From CAWCHZ01 sp963795555 (GTDB taxonomy: Bacteria; Actinomycetota; Thermoleophilia; Solirubrobacterales; Solirubrobacteraceae): a stretch of 64,000 bases of DNA. Under the pieces are notes generated by a model. The model was not told where the DNA came from. It did not search any database and was given only the letters and a program-made list of their open reading frames with translations. Numbering within the stretch: the first letter of the stretch is position 1; each line of letters begins with the position of its first letter. Of the stretch, positions 1 to 8,647 are shown one piece after another. The translations under genes and the position numbers were made by a program. The stretch lies in assembly GCA_963795555.1 (NCBI GenBank), contig CAWCHZ010000002.1, positions 1,736,001 to 1,800,000 of the forward strand. The letters are read 5' to 3'.

Positions 1-878
1 GCAAGCCCTTCGCCGAAGACCAATCGCGCCACCTGGAGCGGCGGCCAGCCGACCGCCGCCAGCAGCGCGAACTCGCGCTGGCGCTCGACGACCGCCATCA
101 GCGTCGTGTTCATGACGACGATCGCGCCGATGATCAGCGCCAGCACAGCCAGGACCCCGACGGCATCGTGGATCAGCAGGCTGTTGGTGTCGGCCCGTGC
201 GACCTGACCGGGCTCGCTGATCCCCACCGTTCCCGGCAGCGCTCGCTCCAACCGGTGCGCGACGACCGCGGCCGACTGGCCCTGGCCGATCGCCACGGCG
301 ATGGTCGTCGCGTCGCCGCTGCGGTGCGTGATGCGCTGCACCTCCGACAGCGGGATCGCGGCGCCTTGGTCCTCGAAGAGCACGCCGGCGTGGTAGATCG
401 CGACGACCCGGTAGGCGTTGCCGCTGAGCATCAAGGAGCTGCCGATGCCCAGGTGCAGCTGGCGCGCCGCCGCGTCCCCAACCATCGCCTCGGCGCCCTG
501 CGCGGGCCGTCCCTGCACCATCACCAGGCGGCGCACCACGAAGCTGCCCGGGACGACGCCGAACACCAGGAACGACTTGGCCTGCGGCAGCTCCCCGCTG
601 AGCACGCTGATCGGCGCGGCCTCGGAGACGCCGGGCACCTGCGCCGCCCGCTGCGCCAGCGACGCCGGCAGCGTCGAGGCGGTCAGGTCACCGACGCCGG
701 CCTGGAAGAGTCCGAGCTGGGCGTTGCCCAGGTTGATCAGCCCACTCGCCGTGCGGTCGAGCCCGGCGCTGATCGAGACCAGCGCCACGATCGTCGCGAC
801 GCCGACCGCGACGCCGACCGCGGTCAGCGTCGTGCGCACCTTGCGGCGGAGCAGGTTGGCGGCGATCAGACGGATCAC
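1..878 (-). CDS. ABC transporter permease, FtsX/MacB family (C-terminus beyond window)
   Basis: Membrane permease subunit of a MacB/FtsX-type ABC exporter, truncated by the left window edge, with about 292 residues visible. Translating the minus strand from GTG at 878 gives an N-terminal transmembrane helix (about residues 14-38), a periplasmic MacB_PCD-like region with alternating strands, and then a second helix near residue 250 followed by the FtsX-type loop containing VVERQREFALLAAVGWPP. A GGAG sequence lies about 10 bases before the GTG, which supports this start. The gene is divergent from nagA with 70 bases between the starts. The ATPase partner is not in the window on this side. The substrate cannot be told from sequence; lipoproteins, lipids or peptides are typical for the family. 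Confidence 0.85.
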   Translation of the reverse strand, partial: MIRLIAANLLRRKVRTTLTAVGVAVGVATIVALVSISAGLDRTASGLINLGNAQLGLFQAGVGDLTASTLPASLAQRAAQVPGVSEAAPISVLSGELPQAKSFLVFGVVPGSFVVRRLVMVQGRPAQGAEAMVGDAAARQLHLGIGSSLMLSGNAYRVVAIYHAGVLFEDQGAAIPLSEVQRITHRSGDATTIAVAIGQGQSAAVVAHRLERALPGTVGISEPGQVARADTNSLLIHDAVGVLAVLALIIGAIVVMNTTLMAVVERQREFALLAAVGWPPLQVARLVFGEGL

Positions 879-948
879 GGCGTCACGGCTCCATGGAGGC
901 GCACGGCCGGATCATCGCGCGCCCGAGCACGTGGGGCAAACTTGCGCC

Positions 949-2067
949 GTGAGCTCACCCCGAACGCGGTTGCTGAGCGGCAAGCTGGCCAGCGGTGGAC
1001 GGCTGCGTCCCGGTTGGCTGGAGATCCGCGGCGAGCGGCTTGGCGACGTCGGCTGGGGGGCCGCTCCGCGCCGTCCCGACGAGCGCCCGGACGGCGTGAT
1101 CGCGCCGGGTCTGTGCGATATCCAGGTCAATGGGGCCGGTGGCCACGAGGTCACCGGCGGCGCCGGCGCGTTGGACGCTATCGACGCCCTGCTGCTGGCG
1201 CATGGCGTGACGAGCTACCTGCCGACCCTCATCACGACCGAGCCTGGGGCGCTGCGCCGAGCCATCGACGAGCTGGACGAGCGCATCGCCGATCCGCGCT
1301 CGCCGGTCGCCGGCGTTCACCTGGAGGGGCCGTTCCTGAGCCCGGCGCACGCCGGCGTGCACCGTCGCAGTCTCCTGCGCGCGCCGGGCGCTGGCCTGCC
1401 CTGCGGCTTCGAGGCGCCCGCGGTGCGCCTGGTCACGCTCGCCCCCGAGCTGCCTGGAGCGCTGGAGCTGATCGCCCAGCTGCGCCGGCGCGGCATCGCG
1501 GTCGCGCTCGGCCACTCCGGCGCGAGCGCCGACGTCGCCCGCCAGGCGATCGACGCGGGCGCGAGGCTGGTAACACATGTCTTCAACGCGATGGGCCCGT
1601 TGCATCACCGCGCACCGGGGCTCGTCGGGCTGGCGCTCGTCGACCGCCGCGTAACGGTCGCGGTGATCCCCGATGGGCTGCACGTCGACTCGCTCGTGCT
1701 CGAGCTCGTCCGCCGCGCAGCCGGGGCGCGGGTGGCGCTCGTGAGCGACGCCTCGCCAGCCGCGGAGGCGCCGCCAGGCGACTACGCGTTCGCCGGCACG
1801 CCGATCGTCGCCCGCACCGATGGCAGCGTCAGGACCGCCGCTGGACGCCTCGCCGGCAGCGGCATCACCCTGGACGTCGCGCTGCGCCGCTGGCTCGCGC
1901 TGACCGGCGCGTCGCTGGCCGTGGCGGCGCGCGCCGCGAGCGAGCGACCTGCGGCGGCGGTCGGCCTCCCGAGCGGGTTGCGCCCCGGCGGGCCGGCCGA
2001 CCTCGTGCTGCTCGACACAGACGGTGCGGTGCGACGTGTCATGCGACGCGGCGCGTGGCTCGAGTAG
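949..2067 (+). CDS. nagA: N-acetylglucosamine-6-phosphate deacetylase
   Basis: Cytosolic amidohydrolase that removes acetate from GlcNAc-6-phosphate, feeding amino-sugar recycling. The 372 residues match the family length. Metal and catalytic motifs are visible in order: HLEGPF near residue 122, GHSGAS near 187, THVFNAMGPLHHR near 208, DGLH near 243 and the catalytic aspartate in SDAS near 265. GTG at 949 is chosen because family similarity begins there with SGKLASGG and the frame upstream only reads through the divergent permease. No other nag genes lie next to it, so it may serve cell-wall amino-sugar recovery alone. Confidence 0.93.
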   Translation: MSSPRTRLLSGKLASGGRLRPGWLEIRGERLGDVGWGAAPRRPDERPDGVIAPGLCDIQVNGAGGHEVTGGAGALDAIDALLLAHGVTSYLPTLITTEPGALRRAIDELDERIADPRSPVAGVHLEGPFLSPAHAGVHRRSLLRAPGAGLPCGFEAPAVRLVTLAPELPGALELIAQLRRRGIAVALGHSGASADVARQAIDAGARLVTHVFNAMGPLHHRAPGLVGLALVDRRVTVAVIPDGLHVDSLVLELVRRAAGARVALVSDASPAAEAPPGDYAFAGTPIVARTDGSVRTAAGRLAGSGITLDVALRRWLALTGASLAVAARAASERPAAAVGLPSGLRPGGPADLVLLDTDGAVRRVMRRGAWLE

Positions 2068-2117
2068 CCCAGCAGCTCAGCGCGCCCGGCGCGCGGCGGG
2101 GTGCGCGCAGCGTGCGC

Positions 2118-3098
2118 TCATCGAGTCTCGGCGTAGTGACGGCGCCAGATCAGCCGGTAGATCGGGATCCAACGCGGGATGCTGCGCACCCCGGGGATGA
2201 ACGGGATGCAGATGAAGGCCAGGCTCAGCACCGCCATGATCGCCATCACCAGCGCGTCGGCGTTGGTGGAGGTGGAGAAGGGCTTGATCTGGTACCAGAA
2301 CGTGTAGAGCCACAGCCAGGCCTGGCCGGGATAGCTGCCGGTCTCGTTCATCATCCCCCACTGGCTGCCCAGCAGGTGCTCGGACTGGGCGCGGTTGGCG
2401 AGCGGTGAGCCGTCCGCCATGAACAGCAGCGGCCTGGTGTAATCGGTCTGGTAGAACTGCTTGCCGGTGAGCAGCGCGCCATCGAGGCCGCCGCTGCGCG
2501 CCAGGTTCAGCAGCGCCTGCATCATCGGCGCGACCGGCCCGTAGCTGCCACCCGGCAGGCTCACCAGATCAGCCTGGAAGGAGGCCTTGCCGAGAGCCTT
2601 GGTGTAGGCGTCAGTCCAGGCCGCCTGCTGCTTGGCACTGGCCGCCTGGTAGGTCGCGATCGCCGCGGGCAGAGCGGGATCGCCACTGACCGTCCCCAGC
2701 GGCGCGAGCACGAAGTCCTTGGCGGTGTCAATCGGATGGCTGACGCCCAGCCACTTCTGCAAGCGGACGAAAGCGATGTGCTGGCCGCTGGAGGCGTGGT
2801 TGTACGGCGGGCCATAGCCGGCGGTCGTGCTGCTGCCGTCCAGCTCGGCGGTCGCCGTGGTGAGAAAGTCGCCCGGATCGCTGCGCGCCCACTGCGCGAC
2901 GGTGGTGGGATGCTCATCGGGCGAGGAGAAGAGGATCGTCAGTCCGACCGCCAGGACGGCCATCACGACCAGGGCGATGACCGCCTCCTTGACCAGGTCG
3001 TAGGGGACGTAGGGCCCGTGCCAGCGGCGCTCAGCAGAGGTCGGCGCCAACGACGCCCCGGCGGCTCCCGACGTGCATCTGTCGCCAGCAACGCTCAT
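2118..3098 (-). CDS. Cytochrome b C-terminal (subunit IV-like) membrane protein
   Basis: 326-residue membrane protein translationally coupled to the cytochrome b N-terminal gene: its ATG at 3098 overlaps the upstream TGA (ATGA). It has one helix near residues 35-58, a long soluble domain of roughly 190 residues, and a C-terminal hydrophobic segment (about 280-305) followed by the basic tail RWIPIYRLIWRRHY. The position suggests the second half of a split cytochrome b, as subunit IV of b6f complexes. However, I do not see the quinol-site PEWY motif or the usual three helices, so it is at best a divergent subunit. It was probably a helper of a quinol oxidising complex; the assignment rests mainly on the neighbour. 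Confidence 0.6.
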   Translation of the reverse strand: MSVAGDRCTSGAAGASLAPTSAERRWHGPYVPYDLVKEAVIALVVMAVLAVGLTILFSSPDEHPTTVAQWARSDPGDFLTTATAELDGSSTTAGYGPPYNHASSGQHIAFVRLQKWLGVSHPIDTAKDFVLAPLGTVSGDPALPAAIATYQAASAKQQAAWTDAYTKALGKASFQADLVSLPGGSYGPVAPMMQALLNLARSGGLDGALLTGKQFYQTDYTRPLLFMADGSPLANRAQSEHLLGSQWGMMNETGSYPGQAWLWLYTFWYQIKPFSTSTNADALVMAIMAVLSLAFICIPFIPGVRSIPRWIPIYRLIWRRHYAETR

Positions 3099-3772
3099 GC
3101 CGGGCCTCCACGCTCGCCGTCGGTGACAAGTGGGGTGGTCCTCGCGCTCACCGGTTCGTTGCCCAGCTGATACGGCGGCACCACCCCGTGGCGACGCACG
3201 AGCAGGACGTGCCAGACCGCCAGCGCGATCACGACGACCGGGAGCAGGATCACGTGATAGGTGTACATCTGGCCGAAGTTGAGGGCATTGAAGAACGCGC
3301 CGACGCCGAGTGAGTTGATGCCGTCCTTGGCTTGGGTCGAGATCCACTGCGAGTCGAAGTTCTGCTGCGACAGATAGCCGGTGAACGCGGTGGCGATCGC
3401 GATGAGGAAGGCGATCGCGCCCGTCACCCAGGTGCGCGCGCGGCCGCCGCGCCATGCCGCCATGAAGAACTTCCCCCACAGGTGAACGACCATCACGAAG
3501 AAGAACAGCTCCACTGCCCAGAGGTGAACTCCGTTGAAGAAGCGGCCAACCGCGGTCACATGCCACCAGGCGGGGCCCTTTAGGCCGAGGACCGCGCCCG
3601 ACGCGAGCACGACGACGAGCGCGGCGATCGTCAGGACGCCGAAGACATAGATCCACGACGCGACGTACGCCGGCTGCTGGTCGGGGAGCAGGCGCTCCGG
3701 GGGCAGCGCGCCGACCGCGCGCTCACGCACGCGCGTCGTCCACATCCGCGGTGGAGTCGACTGGGCGCTCAT
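3095..3772 (-). CDS. Cytochrome b6-type N-terminal subunit (diheme)
   Basis: Membrane diheme cytochrome b subunit of a quinol:acceptor oxidoreductase. The 225 residues contain four predicted helices. Two histidine pairs are visible: H83/H97, with 13 residues between, and H173/H188, with 14 residues between. The 14-residue second spacing is that of b6-type rather than bc1-type cytochromes. The glycine-containing WHVTAVGRFFNGVHLW region before the first pair is typical. The gene starts at ATG 3772 and lies just after the repeat-tailed membrane protein (stop at 3769), overlapping it by 4 bases, so the three genes form one tightly coupled operon. No Rieske or cytochrome c gene is present in the window. 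Confidence 0.85.
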   Translation of the reverse strand: MSAQSTPPRMWTTRVRERAVGALPPERLLPDQQPAYVASWIYVFGVLTIAALVVVLASGAVLGLKGPAWWHVTAVGRFFNGVHLWAVELFFFVMVVHLWGKFFMAAWRGGRARTWVTGAIAFLIAIATAFTGYLSQQNFDSQWISTQAKDGINSLGVGAFFNALNFGQMYTYHVILLPVVVIALAVWHVLLVRRHGVVPPYQLGNEPVSARTTPLVTDGERGGPA

Positions 3773-4374
3773 CGTGCCACCTCGGGGCCAGCCGGACCCG
3801 GGGTGCCTGCGCCAGCCGGACCCGTGCCGCCAGCGTCAGCCGGACCCGTGCCGCCAGCGCCAGCCGGACCCGTGCCGCCAGCGCCAGCCGGACCCGTGCC
3901 GCCAGCGCCAGCCGGACCCGTGCCGCCTGCGCCAGCCGGCGATCGACGCCGATGGGCGGGGAACGGCAACGCGATCGCCAGCCAGAACACGCCGATCATG
4001 GCGAGGATGACGATGATGTTCGGCCAGGACATCTGGAAGAAGTGCCAGTGCACATAGCCGGCCCGATGGCTGAGATCGGCCACCGCGCCGCTGACCAGGT
4101 CCAGATGAAGCACGGGGTTGCTCATGACGGGCAGGGTCCCGCCGATACCGGACAGAAGGAACCGCGCGTTGTACGCGCACCGGGTGTGGGAACTACGGAC
4201 GTCGACGACCACGTCCCGGCTCAGCTCGCCGCTGTCCAGCCGCGCCGCGAGCGTCTGGCGGTCGTCGTAGCGGCGCATCTCCACCACGAAATCGACGGCG
4301 CGCGGCTCGTCCGGTGCGGTCAGCTCGGCGCGATCGCCGACGATCGCGACCCTCTGACCCCAAGCTAGGCTCAC
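3769..4374 (-). CDS. Small membrane protein with tandem Pro-Ala-Gly-Gly-Thr tail, cytochrome operon
   Basis: First gene of the cytochrome b operon; function not recognised. From GTG at 4374 it encodes 201 residues: a soluble N-terminal part, one helix near residues 118-138 (WPNIIVILAMIGVFWLAIAL) and a tail of six 8-residue repeats of the type PAGAGGTG. The GTG is preceded two codons upstream by a stop, so it is the most upstream start in this frame. ATG at 4125 (MSNPVLHLD) is an alternative that gives 118 residues and starts just before the conserved-looking HWHFFQ/helix part. Neither start has a strong ribosome site. The single helix plus its operon place suggests a small accessory subunit of the quinol oxidoreductase; this is inference. 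Confidence 0.6.
   Translation of the reverse strand: MSLAWGQRVAIVGDRAELTAPDEPRAVDFVVEMRRYDDRQTLAARLDSGELSRDVVVDVRSSHTRCAYNARFLLSGIGGTLPVMSNPVLHLDLVSGAVADLSHRAGYVHWHFFQMSWPNIIVILAMIGVFWLAIALPFPAHRRRSPAGAGGTGPAGAGGTGPAGAGGTGPAGAGGTGPADAGGTGPAGAGTPGPAGPEVAR
3787..3939. repeat. 24-bp tandem repeat, 6.4 copies
   Basis: Six head-to-tail 24-base units start at 3787, 3811, 3835, 3859, 3883 and 3907, followed by a 9-base partial unit. The consensus begins gccagccggacccgtgccgc. The repeat keeps the reading frame of the minus-strand gene, where each unit encodes the octapeptide PAGAGGTG. The outer units carry the most differences. Confidence 0.95.
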
Positions 4375-4420
4375 GCATCACTAGCGCGGCTCTATTCGCT
4401 CACGCATCACCGCACGGCTC
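4368..4420. repeat. Imperfect 23-bp direct repeat in 5' region of cytochrome operon
   Basis: The element gctcacgcatcac occurs at about 4369 and again at about 4400. Both copies continue into a similar cg-c-cggctc stretch, giving a period of 31 bases. The first copy overlaps the GTG start of the minus-strand operon, so the duplication has probably reshaped its leader. Confidence 0.6.
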
Positions 4421-4432
4421 GATCTGGGGAAT

Positions 4433-5383
4433 CTACGTACGGGCTGCGACCGAGCCCGTCGCGGGCTGGGAGCCCTGCGCGCGCTCGGCGCCCTGCGCGG
4501 GCTCGGCGGCGTACTCGTAGAAGCCGCAGCCGGACTTGCGTCCCAGTCGCCCCGCCGCGACCATCCGCTTGAGCAGCGGCGGGGGTGCGTACTCGTCGCG
4601 CTTGAACTCCTCATACAAGGAGTCGCAGACCGCGTAGAGGACGTCGAGTCCGATGAAGTCACAGAGCGTGAGCGGGCCCATCGGGTGTCCGCAGCCGAGC
4701 TTCATGCCGGCGTCGATGTCCTCCCGCGACGCGAAGCCCTCCTCGTACATCCGCACGGCCGCCATCAGGTACGGGACGAGCAGCATGTTGACGATGAAGC
4801 CCGAGCGATCCTTGGTCTCGATCGGACGCTTGCCCAGGCGCTCGACGAAGCCGCGCGCGACCGCCACGGTGGCGTCGCTGGTGTTGAGCGCCCGCACGAC
4901 CTCCACCAGCCGCATCACCGGCACCGGCGAGAAGAAGTGCAGCCCGAGCACGCGCTCCGGTGCGCGCACCGCCGACGCCAGCTGCGCGATCGGAATCGAC
5001 GAGGTGTTGGAGGCGATCAGCGCATGTTCACCGACGATGCCATCGATCTCATGCATCAGCGCGACCTTCAGGCCCTCGTCCTCGGGGGCGGCCTCGATAA
5101 CGAGGTCCGCACCCCCGATCGCTTTCAGGTCGGTCGTGAGCTCGATCCGCTCGAGCGCCTCCTCGCAAACCGCGCGATCGAGCTTGCCACCCCGCACCGC
5201 CCGCTCGAGCGACGCCTCGATGCGCGCCTGCGTGCGGGCAAGCGCGCCCGCGTCGATGTCGCGAACGACCACCGGCAGGCCGGCGACCGCGCAGGACTCG
5301 GCGATGCCGGAGCCCATGAAGCCGCCACCGACGACGGCCACCGAGCCGATCCTCCGGCCATCGCTGGCTTGAACCTCGCTCAT
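4433..5383 (-). CDS. 3-hydroxyacyl-CoA (3-hydroxybutyryl-CoA) dehydrogenase
   Basis: NAD-dependent oxidation of 3-hydroxyacyl-CoA in fatty-acid or butyrate-type metabolism. 316 residues, the usual length for the monofunctional family. An N-terminal Rossmann motif GGGFMGSGIAE lies near residue 18, then the catalytic serine in SNTSS and histidine in LHFFSP, then GHPMGPLTLCDFIGLD of the C-terminal helical domain. ATG at 5383 is used because similarity starts there and a GGTGGTGG purine run precedes it; the longer frame upstream has no family residues. It is divergent from the class III aminotransferase, with 157 bases between the starts. Confidence 0.93.
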   Translation of the reverse strand: MSEVQASDGRRIGSVAVVGGGFMGSGIAESCAVAGLPVVVRDIDAGALARTQARIEASLERAVRGGKLDRAVCEEALERIELTTDLKAIGGADLVIEAAPEDEGLKVALMHEIDGIVGEHALIASNTSSIPIAQLASAVRAPERVLGLHFFSPVPVMRLVEVVRALNTSDATVAVARGFVERLGKRPIETKDRSGFIVNMLLVPYLMAAVRMYEEGFASREDIDAGMKLGCGHPMGPLTLCDFIGLDVLYAVCDSLYEEFKRDEYAPPPLLKRMVAAGRLGRKSGCGFYEYAAEPAQGAERAQGSQPATGSVAART

Positions 5384-5540
5384 TCCACCACCGCCTCGCG
5401 TTCGTCGGCTCCAGCCTGCTGACTGCAGCGGAGATATTGGCAGCTTCCTCCGGGGACGGCTCACTAGAGCGATGGGCTTGGACTGCGAGGCGCACGCACG
5501 CAGAACCACGCCGCGGACCCCAGATCCGTAACCTGCGCAC

Positions 5541-6947
5541 GTGACCGCGATGCCCGATTCGATACGAGCGCTGCTGGCTCAGCGCGCCGGCGAGGAGATG
5601 GCGCTCAACGATCGCCACCTCAACCCGCAGATGGGTCGCATCCTGCGTACGCTGGGGCTGGACCGCCAATGGGTCCGCGGTGAGGGGGCGTATCTGATCG
5701 ACGCCGAGGGCCAGCGCTACCTGGACCTGCTCTGCGGCTATGGCGTGTTCTCCGTCGGGCGCAACCATCCCGACCTGATCGCCGCGGTCGAGGACGTGCT
5801 CACCGCGCGCACGGCCAATCTGCCCCAACTTGGTGTCACGCTGCTCAGCGGCGTACTGGCCGAGCAGCTGCTCGCGCGCGCACCGGCGAGCGTCGCGGCA
5901 ATGGTTCCGGCGAACACCGGCACCGAGTCCGTCGAGGCCGCGATCAAGATCGCCCGCGCCGCGACCGGGCGCCCACGGATCCTCTACGCCGAGCACGCCT
6001 TCCACGGGCTGACGCTCGGCTCGCTGTCGATCAACGGCAACGAGGAGTTCACGGCCGGCTTCGGCCCGCTGCTGCCAGGCTGTCAGGCGATCCCCTTCGG
6101 CGATCTCGATGCGCTCGAGCGCGAGCTGTCGCGCCGCGATGTCGCGGCGCTCGTGCTCGAGCCGATCCAGGGCAAGGGCATCAATCTCCCCCCCGCCGAT
6201 TACCCGCGGGGCGCGCTCGAGCGCTGCCATGCGAGCGGCGCGCTGCTGGTCTGCGACGAGGTCCAGACCGGCATCGGCCGCACGGGACGGTTCTTCGCGC
6301 TCGAGCACTGGCAGCTGCAGCCGGACATGATCTGCGTCGCCAAGGCGCTGTCCGGCGGGATGGTCCCGATCGGCGGCGTGCTGGTCTCCCGGGCCGCGTT
6401 CGAGCGGGTCTTCGACCGGATGGAGCGAGCGGTGCGTCACGGCTCGACCTTCGGCGGCAACGACCTCGCCGCGGCCGCCGGTCTGGCCACGCTGCGCGTG
6501 CTCGAGCGCGAGCGCCTGGTGGAGCGGGCCGAGCGCCTCGGCGCGCTGCTGCTGGAGCTGACCAGGCCGCTGATCGAGCGCTACGAGATCGTGCGCGACG
6601 TGCGCGGGCTGGGCCTGATGTGGGCGATCGAGCTGGGGCCGCCGCGCAACGCCACACGGCGCTCGGTCTGGCAGGCGGTCGAGCGGGCGCAGCCGGGGCT
6701 GGCCGCGCAGCTGGTGACCGTGCCGCTGTTCCACGACCACCGCATCCTCTGCCAGGTCGCGGGGCACGGGATGAATGTCGTCAAGGCGCTGCCGGCGCTC
6801 GTCGTCGAGGAGGCCGAGATCCGCCGCTTCGCCGCTGCGCTGGAAGAGGTGATCGACGCGGCCGAACGCGTGCCGTCGGCGATGGCGCGCTTTGGCTGGC
6901 GGATGGCACGCCAGGCGCGCCGCGGGCGCGCCGCGGCTGCCGGCTGA
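5541..6947 (+). CDS. Class III PLP-dependent aminotransferase (acetylornithine/putrescine type)
   Basis: Pyridoxal-phosphate transaminase of fold type I, 468 residues. Visible elements are the PLP phosphate region NTGTESVEAAIKIAR near residue 123, the aspartate of VCDEVQTGIGRTG near 238, the Schiff-base lysine in CVAKALSGG near 267, and HGSTFGGND near 300. The family includes acetylornithine, ornithine, putrescine and 4-aminobutyrate aminotransferases, and the sequence alone does not fix the amino donor. GTG at 5541 is the first start in frame after the upstream promoter region; ATG at 5550 is a close alternative. It stands alone, not in an arginine or polyamine operon. Confidence 0.88.
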   Translation: MTAMPDSIRALLAQRAGEEMALNDRHLNPQMGRILRTLGLDRQWVRGEGAYLIDAEGQRYLDLLCGYGVFSVGRNHPDLIAAVEDVLTARTANLPQLGVTLLSGVLAEQLLARAPASVAAMVPANTGTESVEAAIKIARAATGRPRILYAEHAFHGLTLGSLSINGNEEFTAGFGPLLPGCQAIPFGDLDALERELSRRDVAALVLEPIQGKGINLPPADYPRGALERCHASGALLVCDEVQTGIGRTGRFFALEHWQLQPDMICVAKALSGGMVPIGGVLVSRAAFERVFDRMERAVRHGSTFGGNDLAAAAGLATLRVLERERLVERAERLGALLLELTRPLIERYEIVRDVRGLGLMWAIELGPPRNATRRSVWQAVERAQPGLAAQLVTVPLFHDHRILCQVAGHGMNVVKALPALVVEEAEIRRFAAALEEVIDAAERVPSAMARFGWRMARQARRGRAAAAG

Positions 6948-6996
6948 GGGGCCGGGCCGACCACAGCAGCTACGAGCTCGCGGTCGGCGGCGGCCC

Positions 6997-8517
6997 CTAG
7001 CGCAGCGGCCGCGCGCTCTGGGCAAGCGCGATCATCTGGCGGTTGGTGAGGCTCTCGACGAGGGTGTTGGAGATCCAATAGAGCGCGCCGCCCACGCGCC
7101 AGGCGATCAGCTTGATGTGCGAGCCGTCGTCGACGATCGCGTAGGAGCGGCGGCCCAGCGTCACCGTCTGTGACGGCCGGGCGATGATCGGCGGATTGGT
7201 CCAGTCGGTGCCCTCGACGCCGTAGTACTCGCCCAGCAGCGGATTCTGCGCGAAGACCACGCGATAGGCGTGATGGACGTTGCCCTGCTCGTCGCGCAGC
7301 GCGTAGGCACGCACGTTCTCCTGCAGCGAGCCGGCGAGCTGGAGGGTCGGCAGGTAGGGCGTGAAAGGGAGCCCGCCGACGCCGGCGGCCACCGCCGCGC
7401 GGTCGCTGGCGCCAGCCGCCAGCAGCCCCGGAGCGCTCGGCGTGGTGGGCCGCGGAGCGCGACGGCCCGTGCGCGCGGATCCGGCGCCGCCGGCGGAACC
7501 GGCCAGCCGCAGCTGCTCGTTTCCGCGCAGGAAGTCGCGCACCGTTGCCTGGATCTCGGTCGGGGTGGCGGTCACGTAGCTCACGCCACCGACGAAGCTG
7601 TTGTCCGAGGCGATGCGAAACCGGACCTGGCGCAGCGGCTGTCCGAGCGAGAAGGCGAACAGCTTGGTCAGGCGGATGATCTCGCCGGCGCCGCGGATGT
7701 CGGTCTCGATGCTGCGTCCGACCGCGCGCAGGATGCTGTCGCGCCGTGCCAGCAGCCCGTTGATGCCGATCTGCGCGCCGATCTGGCGGATGAAGTCCTG
7801 CTGGCGGGCCACGCGCACGAAGTCCGAGTCGGTGTGGCGGTAGCGCACATAGGCCAGCGCCTGCCCGCCGCAGAGGCGCTGATAGCCGGGCTGGACGTTG
7901 ATCGCCGAGTACTGGAGCGATGGCGGCAGGCCGACGTTGGAGTGGTAGTAGCGACGATCGACATCGACGTAGACGCAGCCGACGGCGTCGACGACCTGGC
8001 GGAAGGCCGCGAAGTTCAGGTCGATCACGTGGTTGATCCTGATGTGCAGCAGCCGCTCGATCGTGCTGAGCGTCAGCTTGACCCCGCCGAGCGCGTAGGC
8101 CGCGTTGATCTTCTGCACCGTCGGCGGGCCGTTGTAGGGCTCGATCGTGACCTCGAGGTCGCGCGGGATCGACAGCACCGAGGTCTGGGCACGGTGCGGA
8201 TCCATGCGCAACAGCAGCAGCGTGTCGGTGTGCGGCGGCGAGAGGCGATCCTGGGCCACGGTCGAGCGCGCCCGCTTGTCCGAGCCGATGATGAGGATCG
8301 TCTGCGGTGCGCCGGCCTGATCGGGAGTCAGTTGCTGGGGGGCGACGATGCGCGGTGATTGCGCGAGGTAGTCCGAGACCTGCTGCGCCTGCTCGATCCC
8401 GGCGGTGGCCGTTGCCGCCGCGACGAGCGCGATGATGATCGCGCTGGCCAGCAGGAAGCGCTTGCGCATCGCCCGGCCGGGCGATGCGGGCGGCGCTTGA
8501 TCGAGCGGGGCGGACAT
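6997..8517 (-). CDS. LytR-CpsA-Psr (LCP) family cell-wall glycopolymer ligase
   Basis: Membrane-anchored phosphotransferase that attaches undecaprenyl-linked glycopolymers to peptidoglycan. 506 residues: a signal-anchor helix near 20-40, then the LCP domain with LIIGSDKR, SIPRDLEV, KINAAYALGG and the arginine-rich RYRHTDSDFVRVARQQ motif. A C-terminal extension of about 180 residues after residue 330 begins with a Gly/Ala-rich linker (GSAGGAGSARTG) and ends in a folded domain not recognised here. It would act at the outer membrane face, and the polysaccharide locus later in the window offers possible substrates. It is not in an obvious operon. Confidence 0.9.
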   Translation of the reverse strand: MSAPLDQAPPASPGRAMRKRFLLASAIIIALVAAATATAGIEQAQQVSDYLAQSPRIVAPQQLTPDQAGAPQTILIIGSDKRARSTVAQDRLSPPHTDTLLLLRMDPHRAQTSVLSIPRDLEVTIEPYNGPPTVQKINAAYALGGVKLTLSTIERLLHIRINHVIDLNFAAFRQVVDAVGCVYVDVDRRYYHSNVGLPPSLQYSAINVQPGYQRLCGGQALAYVRYRHTDSDFVRVARQQDFIRQIGAQIGINGLLARRDSILRAVGRSIETDIRGAGEIIRLTKLFAFSLGQPLRQVRFRIASDNSFVGGVSYVTATPTEIQATVRDFLRGNEQLRLAGSAGGAGSARTGRRAPRPTTPSAPGLLAAGASDRAAVAAGVGGLPFTPYLPTLQLAGSLQENVRAYALRDEQGNVHHAYRVVFAQNPLLGEYYGVEGTDWTNPPIIARPSQTVTLGRRSYAIVDDGSHIKLIAWRVGGALYWISNTLVESLTNRQMIALAQSARPLR

Positions 8518-8647
8518 GGGCGAGTGGCGCCAGCCGAGCGCGGCGGCACGGCTTGAATCTTGTCAGCCAGCTCCGCCGGTCCCGCGCACAGGCTCCGCGG
8601 GAGGCGCGTCGAGCGTCGCTGGCCCGGGGGCAGCGGCCCCCGAGGCG

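Noticed and set aside
168..2408. Very long open frame across nagA on the plus strand
   Set aside because: It reads Arg/Gly/Pro-rich sequence in the shadow of nagA and its neighbours with no family match.
3787..3939. CRISPR-like array
   Set aside because: Units are contiguous 24-mers without spacers and encode a peptide repeat.
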